From: Litoreibacter halocynthiae
Lineage (GTDB): Bacteria; Pseudomonadota; Alphaproteobacteria; Rhodobacterales; Rhodobacteraceae
Length of the DNA: 64,000 nucleotides
Direction: 5' to 3'
NCBI RefSeq assembly: GCF_004365635.1
Contig: NZ_SOBH01000002.1
Span: 248,001-312,000 of the forward strand
The notes beneath the pieces were generated by a model. That model saw only the letters and a program-made list of their open reading frames with translations. It ran no database searches and was not told the origin of the DNA. Of this stretch, positions 35,979 through 44,409 are shown piece after piece. Both the position numbers and the translations under genes were made by a program. Position 1 is the first letter of the stretch, and each line of letters starts with the position of its first letter.

Positions 35979-36775
35979 TGCGCCTGTTGCTGCGCCCGAT
36001 TGTTCTGCTGGCGCTGTTCTTCGGCATCTATTTCACGCTGGAGCGTCTTGTCGTCTACCCGCTGGACCCACGCGCAATCAGCCCATCGGACACCCGCATC
36101 TCCGAGACCAAACTCGATGGCATGGTCATCTGGACCGCCCCGCCTAAACGTGGCAAGCCAACGATCCTCTATATACACGGCAACGCGGGCCACATCGCCA
36201 AGCGCACCGCCCGCTTCCAGCGCCTGATGGATCGCGGCTACGGCCTCGTGGCCCCGTCCTTGCGCGGCGGCAATGGCAGCAAAGGCTGGCCGACCGAAAA
36301 AGCGATCACTAACGATATTCGTAACCTGTACCGCGCGCTTACTGCCGGTCACCTAACCGGCACGCCCACCGTCCCGGTCATCTACGGGGAGAGCATTGGC
36401 GCTGCCATCGCGATCAGTCTGAGCGCAAGCTACATGATGGACCACGGCACACCGCGCCCCCGTGCCATTGTGCTGGAGGCACCGTTCACCTCCCTCAAGG
36501 ACGTCGCGACGCATATGCATCCGCAACTGCCGCTGGCAACGGGCCTGATGCTCAGCCGTTGGCCATCGCTTGAGCGCATCCCGCAAATCAAATCGCCGCT
36601 TCTGATCCTGCACGGCACCAAGGACGATCTGATCCCGATCTCTATGGGCCGCGCTTTGCTCGCCACCGCAGGCTCCGCACAAAAGGAGCTTTACGCAGTC
36701 CAAGGCGCGGGCCATATCAATATGTGGACTGGCGATGCGCAGCGTCGGCTCTACAAGTTTCTAAGCCAGTTCTGA
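35978..36775 (+). CDS. Membrane-anchored alpha/beta hydrolase
   Basis: The 265 residues carry an N-terminal anchor (about 5-25, RPIVLLALFFGIYFTLE) and a serine hydrolase domain. Visible are an oxyanion segment YIHGNAGHIAKR, nucleophile elbow GESIG (Ser about residue 142), an Asp in HGTKDDLIP and a His in GAGHINMW. It resembles ABHD13/YfhR-like hydrolases; substrate unknown. The start shares one base with the regulator's stop (TAATG), so it is co-translated with scfR. Confidence 0.82.
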   Translation: MRLLLRPIVLLALFFGIYFTLERLVVYPLDPRAISPSDTRISETKLDGMVIWTAPPKRGKPTILYIHGNAGHIAKRTARFQRLMDRGYGLVAPSLRGGNGSKGWPTEKAITNDIRNLYRALTAGHLTGTPTVPVIYGESIGAAIAISLSASYMMDHGTPRPRAIVLEAPFTSLKDVATHMHPQLPLATGLMLSRWPSLERIPQIKSPLLILHGTKDDLIPISMGRALLATAGSAQKELYAVQGAGHINMWTGDAQRRLYKFLSQF

Positions 36776-36785
36776 GGTCGCCTCG

Positions 36786-37916
36786 ATGGATCACCACGCA
36801 AAATACCCCGGTCTGTCCGACCTCAAGACCCGCGCCCGCAAGCGTATTCCGCATTTCGTCTGGGAATATCTAGACAGCGCCACGGGCCAAGAGGCCACAT
36901 TGAAGCGCAACCGCACCAAGCTCGACGAGGTGCTGCTGCGCCCCTCCATTCTGCATGGCGAGTTCACGCCCGACCTGTCCACAACCTTCCTTGGCCGCGG
37001 CTACAAGCTGCCCTTCGGCATCGCGCCCGTCGGCATGTCCGGCCTGATCTGGCCCGGCGCCGAGCGCCTTTTGGCCCAAGAGGCTGCGCGCCAAGGCATC
37101 CCCTACTCCATGTCCACCGTCGCCACCCAAACGCCGGAGGACGTCGCCCCGTATCTGGGTGAAGACGCGTGGTTCCAGATGTACCCCCCCCGCGACCCCG
37201 ACATTCGTAAAGACATGATGAAACGCGCCAAGGCCGCAGGCTTCAATACGCTCATCATGACCGTCGACGTCCCCGTGGCCTCCCGACGCGAACGCCAGAC
37301 CCGTGGCGGCCTGACCCAGCCCCCGCGCCTGACCGGACGGCTGGCAGTTCAGGCGGCCCTGCGTCCTGCGTGGCTGAACGGCATCCGCAAAACCGGCATG
37401 CCTCGCATGAAGCTGATGGACAGCTACGCCGAGCAGACCACCAGCCTGTCCTCGACCGAGCATGTCGGCTACCTGCTTCGCACCTCGCCCGACTGGGACT
37501 ACGTCAAATACCTGCGCGACGAATGGAACGGGCCGTTGATCATCAAAGGGGTTGCCAACGCCGACGACGCAGCGCGGCTGCAAGACGAAGGCGTCGACGC
37601 GCTCTGGGTTTCCAACCACGCAGGGCGCCAGTTCGACGGCGGTCCGTCCACCATCGAGGCCCTGCCCCATATCCGTGCCGCCACTACCCTACCGCTGGTT
37701 TTCGACAGCGGCATTGAAGGCGGCTTGGATATCCTGCGCGCCATAGCTCTTGGGGCCGATTTCGTCATGCTGGGCCGCCCGTGGCACTACGCCCTTGGCG
37801 CTTTGGGCGATGCTGGACCCGCCCACCTGGCCGATATGCTGGCAAAGGACATGGCGTCGAATATGGGACAGCTGGGTACGAAAACCCTAGCAGAGCTGCC
37901 AGCGCGACTAATGTGA
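36786..37916 (+). CDS. lldD: FMN-dependent alpha-hydroxy-acid (L-lactate) dehydrogenase
   Basis: The 376 residues form the FMN TIM-barrel family of L-lactate dehydrogenase, glycolate oxidase and mandelate dehydrogenase. Visible: the N-terminal KRIPHFVWEYLDSATGQE; FGIAPVGMSGLIWPGAE; MTVDVPVASRRERQ; catalytic His/Arg in VSNHAGRQFDGGPSTIE; FMN phosphate loop GRPWHYALGALG. Probably respiratory oxidation of L-lactate to pyruvate, which the next gene (pyc) carboxylates; glycolate or another 2-hydroxyacid cannot be excluded. 10 bases after the hydrolase stop. Confidence 0.88.
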   Translation: MDHHAKYPGLSDLKTRARKRIPHFVWEYLDSATGQEATLKRNRTKLDEVLLRPSILHGEFTPDLSTTFLGRGYKLPFGIAPVGMSGLIWPGAERLLAQEAARQGIPYSMSTVATQTPEDVAPYLGEDAWFQMYPPRDPDIRKDMMKRAKAAGFNTLIMTVDVPVASRRERQTRGGLTQPPRLTGRLAVQAALRPAWLNGIRKTGMPRMKLMDSYAEQTTSLSSTEHVGYLLRTSPDWDYVKYLRDEWNGPLIIKGVANADDAARLQDEGVDALWVSNHAGRQFDGGPSTIEALPHIRAATTLPLVFDSGIEGGLDILRAIALGADFVMLGRPWHYALGALGDAGPAHLADMLAKDMASNMGQLGTKTLAELPARLM

Positions 37917-37944
37917 GCGCACACAAGCAAGAGGTCCGGCACCT

Positions 37945-37958
37945 TGTTAGCGCTAATA
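37945..37958. promoter_or_regulatory. LacI-type operator-like palindrome upstream of pyc
   Basis: TGTTAGCGCTAATA contains the perfect 10-base palindrome TTAGCGCTAA. It differs by one base from TGTTAGCGCTAACA, a form common for LacI-family operators. It lies 92 bases before pyc. Confidence 0.4.
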
Positions 37959-38049
37959 GAAATTTGCGCCTACCCAGTCGTAGCTAGTTTACGCAACGCC
38001 CCTTTGTCCCTATTCATGCTGCAACTGCAAAGATAGGGGTCCTCCTGCC

Positions 38050-41000
38050 ATGGCCGATTTTCAGAAAATCCTCATTTCCAACCGCGGTGAGATTGCCATC
38101 CGCGTCATGCGCGCTGCCAATGAAATGGGCAAGAAAACCGTCGCCGTCTACGCTGAAGAAGACAAGCTGGGCTTGCACCGATTCAAAGCTGACGAGGCCT
38201 ACAAAATTGGTGAAGGCCTTGGACCCGTGGCTGCCTATCTCAGCATTGAGGAAATCATCCGCGTCGCCAAAATGTCCGGTGCGGACGCGATCCACCCGGG
38301 CTATGGCTTGCTGTCCGAGAACCCCGAATTCGTTGACGCTTGTGACGCCGCTGGCATCAAGTTCATCGGTCCCAAGGCCGAAACTATGCGCGCGCTTGGC
38401 GATAAGGCCTCCGCCCGCCAAGTGGCCGTAGACGCAGGCGTGCCGGTGATCCCCGCTACGGGCGTTCTGGGCGACGACATGGGCGCGATCAAGAAAGAGG
38501 CCGCGAAGGTCGGATACCCCCTGATGCTCAAAGCCTCTTGGGGTGGCGGTGGCCGCGGGATGCGCGCCATCAACTCCGAAGACGAGCTGGAAGAAAAGGT
38601 GCTTGAAGGCCGTCGTGAGGCCGAAGCCGCCTTTGGCAACCCTGCCGGTTTCCTTGAGAAAATGATCGTCCGCGCGCGCCACGTGGAGGTCCAGATCCTC
38701 GGCGACAGCCACGGCGAAATCTATCATTTGTACGAACGCGACTGCTCGGTCCAGCGCCGCAACCAGAAAGTCGTTGAGCGCGCACCCGCCCCCTATCTGT
38801 CTGGCACGCAGCGCGAGCAAATCTGCCAGTTGGGCAAGAAAATCTGCGAGCATGTGAATTACGAATGCGCAGGCACCGTCGAATTCCTGATGGATATGGA
38901 CTCGGGCGAGTTTTATTTCATCGAGGTGAACCCCCGCGTTCAGGTCGAGCACACCGTCACCGAAGAAGTCACCGGCATCGACATCGTCCGCGCGCAAATC
39001 CTGATCGCCGAGGGCAAGTCCCTGATCGAGGCCACAGGTTGCGCGTCACAATATGACGTGAAGCTCGACGGCCACGCCCTGCAATGCCGCGTCACGACCG
39101 AGGACCCACAAAACAACTTCATCCCTGACTATGGCCGCATCACCACCTACCGCTCTGCCACCGGCATGGGGATCCGTCTCGACGGCGGCACCGCCTATGC
39201 GGGCGCGGTGATCACCCGCTATTATGACAGCTTGCTGACCAAAGTCACGGCATGGGCACCGACGCCCGAAGCCGCGATCCGTCGCATGGACCGCGCGTTG
39301 CGCGAGTTCCGCGTGCGCGGCGTATCGACGAATATTGCCTTCGTGGAAAACCTGCTCAAGCACCCGACCTTCCTGAACTACGAGTACCACACCAAGTTCA
39401 TCGACGAGACACCGGAGCTTTTCGACTTCAAAAAGCGCCGCGACCGCGCGACAAAAATCCTGACCTACATCGCGGATATCTCTGTTAACGGCCACCCCGA
39501 GACAGAAGGCCGCCCCGTGCCAGCCGAAGCCCGCATCCCGCGCGCGCCGCAACCTGTGGGACAGCCGGCATATGGCACGCGCAACATTCTGGAGGATCAC
39601 GGTCCCCAAGCCGTGGCCGACTGGATGGCCGATCAGAAACAACTGCTGATCACCGACACCACGATGCGCGACGGGCACCAGAGCCTGCTCGCCACCCGCA
39701 TGCGCTCCATCGACATGATCCGCGTGGCCCCGACCTACGCCGCGAACATGCCGCAGCTGTTCTCCATGGAATGCTGGGGCGGGGCGACGTTCGACGTGGC
39801 CTACCGCTTCTTGCAGGAATGCCCGTGGCAGCGTCTGCGCGACCTGCGCGCGGCCATGCCCAATGTGATGACGCAAATGCTGCTGCGCGCGTCCAATGGC
39901 GTCGGCTACACCAACTACCCCGACAACGTGGTGCAGGAATTCGTGCGCCAAGCAGCCGAGACCGGCGTTGACGTGTTCCGCGTGTTCGACAGCCTGAACT
40001 GGGTTGAAAACATGCGCGTGGCGATGGATGCGGTGAACGCGTCCGGCAAGGTCTGCGAAGGCGCGATCTGTTACACCGGCGACATCCTGAACCCCGACCG
40101 CGCGAAATATAACCTGAAATACTATGTCGAAATGGGCAAACAGCTCAAAGACGCAGGCGCGCATGTGCTGGGCCTCAAGGACATGGCGGGGCTGCTGAAA
40201 CCCGCCTCCGCCAGCATCCTGATCAAGGCGCTGAAAGAAGAGGTCGGCCTGCCCATCCACTTCCACACACACGACACGGCAGGCGGCGCCATCGCGTCAA
40301 TCCTCGCGGCGTCCGCCGCAGGTGTGGACGCCGTCGATTGCGCCATGGACGCGCTGTCGGGCAACACCTCTCAGGCGACCCTCGGCTCCGTGGTCGAAGC
40401 GCTGGCGCATACAGAGCGCGACACAGGTCTCGACATCAAAACCGTCCGCCAGATTTCCGACTATTGGGAAGCCGTGCGTGGTCAGTATGCGGCGTTCGAG
40501 AGCGGCATGCAGGCCCCCGCCTCCGAGGTCTACCTACACGAGATGCCCGGCGGGCAGTTCACCAACCTGAAGGCACAGGCGCGTTCCGTCGGGCTGGAGG
40601 AACGCTGGCACGAGGTCGCGCAAACCTATGCGGATGTGAACCAGATGTTCGGCGATATCGTGAAGGTCACGCCATCCTCGAAGGTCGTCGGTGACATGGC
40701 GCTGATGATGGTCTCCCAAGGCCTGACCCGTGAGCAGGTGGAGGACCCGAACACCGATGTGGCCTTCCCTGACAGCGTCATCGACATGATGCGCGGCAAT
40801 CTGGGCCAACCTCCCGGCGGCTGGCCGAAGGCGATCCAGAAGAAAATCCTCAAGGGCGAGAAACCCATGACCCACCGGCCCGGCGAAAAGCTGGAGCCGG
40901 TCGACCTGGAAGCTGCCCGTGCCGAGGTCTCCGCCAAGCTGGACGGGCGTGAGATCGACAACGAAGACCTGAATGGCTACCTGATGTATCCCAAGGTTTT

Positions 41001-41493
41001 CACCGACTATGCCGAGCGCCATAAAATCTACGGCCCCGTGCGCACCTTGCCCACGCGAACCTTCTTTTACGGCATGGAACCGGGCGAGGAGATCAGCGCC
41101 GAGATTGACCCCGGCAAAACCCTGGAAATTCGCATGCAGGCCGTGGGTGAAACCGACGACGCTGGCGACGCCAAGGTGTTTTTCGAGTTGAACGGCGCCC
41201 CGCGCGTGGTCCGCGTGCCGAACCGCAAGGCCAGCTCCGCCACCGCGCGGATGCCGAAAGCCGAGGTTGGCAACCCCAACCATATCGGCGCGCCAATGCC
41301 CGGAGTTGTGGCTACAGTCGCGGCCCGTGCCGGGGCCGAGGTCAAAGAAGGCGATCTGCTGCTGACCATCGAAGCGATGAAAATGGAAACCGGCATCCAC
41401 GCCGAGCGCGACGCGATCATCAAGGCCGTACATGTCGTCCCCGGTGGGCAAATCGACGCCAAAGACCTGCTGATCGAGTTCGAAGAGGTCTGA
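38050..41493 (+). CDS. pyc: Pyruvate carboxylase
   Basis: Biotin enzyme making oxaloacetate from pyruvate, bicarbonate and ATP (anaplerosis). The 1147-residue single chain holds a biotin carboxylase (1-455; SNRGEIAIRVM, GGGGRGMR), a carboxyltransferase TIM barrel (about 535-810; DTTMRDGHQSLLATRMR), a PC tetramerisation/allosteric linker, and a C-terminal biotinyl domain with EAMKME (Lys about 1111). Usual family length. Probably monocistronic, with a LacI-like palindrome upstream and hairpins downstream. It joins lactate/pyruvate use to the TCA cycle. Confidence 0.96.
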   Translation: MADFQKILISNRGEIAIRVMRAANEMGKKTVAVYAEEDKLGLHRFKADEAYKIGEGLGPVAAYLSIEEIIRVAKMSGADAIHPGYGLLSENPEFVDACDAAGIKFIGPKAETMRALGDKASARQVAVDAGVPVIPATGVLGDDMGAIKKEAAKVGYPLMLKASWGGGGRGMRAINSEDELEEKVLEGRREAEAAFGNPAGFLEKMIVRARHVEVQILGDSHGEIYHLYERDCSVQRRNQKVVERAPAPYLSGTQREQICQLGKKICEHVNYECAGTVEFLMDMDSGEFYFIEVNPRVQVEHTVTEEVTGIDIVRAQILIAEGKSLIEATGCASQYDVKLDGHALQCRVTTEDPQNNFIPDYGRITTYRSATGMGIRLDGGTAYAGAVITRYYDSLLTKVTAWAPTPEAAIRRMDRALREFRVRGVSTNIAFVENLLKHPTFLNYEYHTKFIDETPELFDFKKRRDRATKILTYIADISVNGHPETEGRPVPAEARIPRAPQPVGQPAYGTRNILEDHGPQAVADWMADQKQLLITDTTMRDGHQSLLATRMRSIDMIRVAPTYAANMPQLFSMECWGGATFDVAYRFLQECPWQRLRDLRAAMPNVMTQMLLRASNGVGYTNYPDNVVQEFVRQAAETGVDVFRVFDSLNWVENMRVAMDAVNASGKVCEGAICYTGDILNPDRAKYNLKYYVEMGKQLKDAGAHVLGLKDMAGLLKPASASILIKALKEEVGLPIHFHTHDTAGGAIASILAASAAGVDAVDCAMDALSGNTSQATLGSVVEALAHTERDTGLDIKTVRQISDYWEAVRGQYAAFESGMQAPASEVYLHEMPGGQFTNLKAQARSVGLEERWHEVAQTYADVNQMFGDIVKVTPSSKVVGDMALMMVSQGLTREQVEDPNTDVAFPDSVIDMMRGNLGQPPGGWPKAIQKKILKGEKPMTHRPGEKLEPVDLEAARAEVSAKLDGREIDNEDLNGYLMYPKVFTDYAERHKIYGPVRTLPTRTFFYGMEPGEEISAEIDPGKTLEIRMQAVGETDDAGDAKVFFELNGAPRVVRVPNRKASSATARMPKAEVGNPNHIGAPMPGVVATVAARAGAEVKEGDLLLTIEAMKMETGIHAERDAIIKAVHVVPGGQIDAKDLLIEFEEV

Positions 41494-41502
41494 CCTAATT
41501 GT

Positions 41503-41571
41503 CGCCCGCTTTGCGGGCGGCATCATATTTTTGGATGACTTGGACTAGCGGGCTGTCAAATGGCCCGCTAG
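41503..41571 (+). terminator. Tandem hairpins after pyc
   Basis: Two stems follow the stop: CGCCCGC-TTT-GCGGGCG (41503-41519) and CTAGCGGGC / GCCCGCTAG (41545-41553 and 41563-41571). Neither has an immediate T-run, though TATTTTTGG lies between them. Confidence 0.5.
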
Positions 41572-41597
41572 GATTCGTTTGTGGCTCAGATCGGAGC

Positions 41598-41628
41598 CTC
41601 CGGCGGGAATATTTTAACCAAGATGAAA
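41598..41628 (+). repeat. Intergenic repeat, copy 2, reaching into a start codon
   Basis: CCTCCGGCGGGAATATTTTAACCAAGATGAAAC in part: the segment AATATTTTAACCAAGATGAA (41608-41627) matches the complement of 3032-3052 with few changes. The ATG of the phosphodiesterase gene (41623) lies inside the repeat. Confidence 0.5.
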
Positions 41629-42426
41629 CTCCTTGTTTTGACAGACACTCACCTGGTTGAACCGGGTGAAGATATCATAGGGCTAAACCCCTCCGAGCGG
41701 CTCGCCGGTGTGTTGGACCACGCATTGGAGCATCATCCGGATGCCGCACGGATCGTCATCCTTGGGGACCTGACCCATCACGGGCGCCCTGCTCAATACG
41801 CGCAACTGCGCGACGTGCTGGCACGCGTGGACATTCCGGTCTCGCTTATGCTGGGCAACCATGACGACCGCGCCACATTTATCGCCGAATTTCCGGATGC
41901 GCCACTAACAACCTCCGGCCATGTCCAACATGTGGTCGAGCTTGGCAGCCATCGTCTGATTTGCCTCGACAGTTTCGACGCGGATGCGACCCCCCGTCAT
42001 TCCGGCATCCTGTGTGAAGCCCGCATAGCATGGCTGCGAAACGCCCTTGAGAAAGCCGGCGGCGCGCCGGTCACATTGGCGCTGCACCACCCGCCCTTCC
42101 TGACCGGACTGGACGGCATGGATGATATTCGCTTGCGCAACGAGGACGACTTGCATGCCCTGATTGAAGAATTCCCCAACGTGGTGCAGCTGCTATGCGG
42201 CCACGTCCATCGCACCATCTCCGGCGGTGCGCGCGGCACCCCTTACGCGACCTTCAAGGGTACTTGCCATCAGACCCCGATGTATCTGGGAGTCGCTGGC
42301 AGCGATCATTCCATTGACGAGGCGGGCGGCTATGGCGTCGTCTTGTTCACCGATGACGGTGTCATCGTCCATAATGATGATCTTGCCCCGCGCGGTGCGC
42401 CCACAGTGGACGGTCATTCCGCCTGA
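41623..42426 (+). CDS. Metallophosphoesterase (CpdA-like)
   Basis: Calcineurin-like phosphoesterase of 267 residues with all family metal motifs: TDTHL (DxH, residues 6-10), GDLTHHG (GDxxxxG), GNHDD, then HHPP and GHVH near the C-terminus. It is like bacterial CpdA/class III cyclic nucleotide phosphodiesterases; 3',5'-cAMP is a possible substrate but not proven. The ATG at 41623 is preferred since DxH then sits at the N-terminus as usual; a GTG at 41581 would add 14 residues encoded by an intergenic repeat. Confidence 0.85.
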   Translation: MKLLVLTDTHLVEPGEDIIGLNPSERLAGVLDHALEHHPDAARIVILGDLTHHGRPAQYAQLRDVLARVDIPVSLMLGNHDDRATFIAEFPDAPLTTSGHVQHVVELGSHRLICLDSFDADATPRHSGILCEARIAWLRNALEKAGGAPVTLALHHPPFLTGLDGMDDIRLRNEDDLHALIEEFPNVVQLLCGHVHRTISGGARGTPYATFKGTCHQTPMYLGVAGSDHSIDEAGGYGVVLFTDDGVIVHNDDLAPRGAPTVDGHSA

Positions 42427-42508
42427 TCTCCACGAATTGATCACCTTCGCCTTGTTGCCCCTGCCCCCCGCACATAGGTTGCGGGGAAACTCGAATAAAG
42501 GACTTCCC

Positions 42509-44341
42509 ATGCGCACGCCATTCCTGCCCGCCCCCAAAACCCCCCTTCGCGATTTGGCCGATGGCGGCGGCGGATTGGGCAACCTGCCCGACTGGGATCT
42601 CAGCGACCTCTATACCGCGCCCGACGCCAAGGAATTCAAGCGCGACATGGACTGGCTGGAAGCTGCCTGCGCCGAGTTTGCCGCCGACTACGAAGGCAAG
42701 TTGGCCGATCTGGACGCCAAGGGTCTTTTAGATTGTGTGCTGCGCTACGAGAAGATCGATCTGATTTCCGGCCGCATCATGTCCTACGCGGGGCTGCGTT
42801 ACTACCAAAACACCACCGACGCGGAACGCGCCCAATTCATGGCCAACGCGCAGGACAAGATCACCGCGTTCTCCACGCCTTTGGTGTTTTTCTCGCTTGA
42901 AATCAACCGCATCCCTGATGACAAACTTGATGCGCTATTCGCGCAAGACCCCGACCTCGCCCGCTACAAGCCCATTTTCGACCGCCTGCGCGCCATGCGC
43001 CCCTACCAGCTGTCCGACGAGCTGGAGAAGTTCCTGCATGACCAGTCAGCCGTAGGCGCTGCCGCATGGAACCGGCTGTTTGACGAGACCATCGCCGGGC
43101 TGAAATTCGAGGTCGACGGCGAAGAGCTTGGCATCGAAGGCACCCTCAACCTGCTCACCGACCCCGACCGCGCAAAACGCGAGGCCGGTGCGCGCGAGCT
43201 GTCGCGGGTTTTCGGCGAGAACGTGAAGCTGTTCTCCCGCGTTCACAACACGCTGGCGAAAGAGAAGCAGATCGAGGACCGCTGGCGCGGCATGCCGACG
43301 CCCCAAACCGGCCGCCACCTTGCCAACCATGTGGAGCCGGAGGTGGTCGAGGCGCTGCGCAACGCCGTCGTCGCCGCCTACCCCAAACTGTCGCACCGCT
43401 ATTACGAGTTGAAGCGCAAATGGCTGGGCCTTGACGTCATGCAGGTCTGGGACCGCAACGCCCCCTTGCCGCTCGAAGACCCACGCTTGGTGGGCTGGGA
43501 TGAGGCGCAAGCCACCGTGATGGAGGCCTATCACGACTTTGCCCCCGAGATGGCCGGTATCGCTGAGCCGTTCTTTAACCGCGGCTGGATCGACGCGGGC
43601 GTCAAGCCTGGCAAGGCCCCCGGCGCCTTCGCCCATCCCACCGTCGCCGATGTTCATCCCTACGTGATGCTCAACTACCTTGGCAAACCCCGCGACGTGA
43701 TGACCCTTGCGCACGAGCTGGGCCACGGCGTCCATCAGGTGCTGGCCGCGGGTCAGGGTGAGTTGTTGTCCTCCACCCCGCTCACGCTGGCCGAAACCGC
43801 CTCCGTCTTTGGCGAGATGCTTACGTTCCGCAAGATGCTGTCCAAAGCGAAAACCCAAGCCGAGCGCAAAATCCTGCTGGCCGGCAAGGTGGAGGACATG
43901 ATCAACACCGTCGTCCGCCAGATCGCCTTCTACGACTTCGAATGCAAACTCCACGAGGCCCGCTCCCATGGCGAGCTGACCCCCGACGACATCGGCGCGT
44001 TGTGGATGTCCGTGCAGGCGGAATCCCTCGGCCCCGCGTTCGAATACATGGATGGCTACGAGACCTTCTGGTCCTACGTCCCGCATTTCGTCCACTCGCC
44101 CTTCTACGTCTACGCCTACGCCTTCGGCGACGGCTTGGTAAACGCGCTCTATGCGGTCTACGAGGAAGGCGGGGACGACTTTCAGGACAAGTATTTCGAC
44201 ATGCTCAAAGCCGGCGGCTCGAAGCACCACAAAGAGCTGCTGGCCCCGTTTGGTCTGGATGCGAGTGACCCGAAATTCTGGGACAAGGGCCTGTCGATGA
44301 TCTCGGGGATGATTGACGAGTTGGAGGCTATGGAGGGGTAG
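42509..44341 (+). CDS. pepF: M3-family oligoendopeptidase F
   Basis: Cytosolic zinc oligopeptidase of 610 residues. The active-site motif HELGH (H402-E403-H406) sits in TLAHELGHGVHQ, with the third ligand region ETASVFGEM about 25 residues later. Both the helical N-terminal half and the C-terminal catalytic half of the M3B family are present. It cuts short peptides, and a role in peptide turnover is inferred. AAAGGA lies 6 bases before the ATG. The frame extends upstream over the phosphodiesterase gene and is not used. Confidence 0.93.
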   Translation: MRTPFLPAPKTPLRDLADGGGGLGNLPDWDLSDLYTAPDAKEFKRDMDWLEAACAEFAADYEGKLADLDAKGLLDCVLRYEKIDLISGRIMSYAGLRYYQNTTDAERAQFMANAQDKITAFSTPLVFFSLEINRIPDDKLDALFAQDPDLARYKPIFDRLRAMRPYQLSDELEKFLHDQSAVGAAAWNRLFDETIAGLKFEVDGEELGIEGTLNLLTDPDRAKREAGARELSRVFGENVKLFSRVHNTLAKEKQIEDRWRGMPTPQTGRHLANHVEPEVVEALRNAVVAAYPKLSHRYYELKRKWLGLDVMQVWDRNAPLPLEDPRLVGWDEAQATVMEAYHDFAPEMAGIAEPFFNRGWIDAGVKPGKAPGAFAHPTVADVHPYVMLNYLGKPRDVMTLAHELGHGVHQVLAAGQGELLSSTPLTLAETASVFGEMLTFRKMLSKAKTQAERKILLAGKVEDMINTVVRQIAFYDFECKLHEARSHGELTPDDIGALWMSVQAESLGPAFEYMDGYETFWSYVPHFVHSPFYVYAYAFGDGLVNALYAVYEEGGDDFQDKYFDMLKAGGSKHHKELLAPFGLDASDPKFWDKGLSMISGMIDELEAMEG

Positions 44342-44409
44342 TACTCCGACAATGGTGAGCCCGCTCTATTTGGGGTGGGCAGCCATGCTTGCCGAAACCT
44401 TGTCAACGG

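Noticed and set aside
42164-42508. Long N-terminal extension of oligoendopeptidase F
   Set aside because: Overlaps the phosphodiesterase gene in another frame; a good ribosome-binding site precedes the ATG at 42509.
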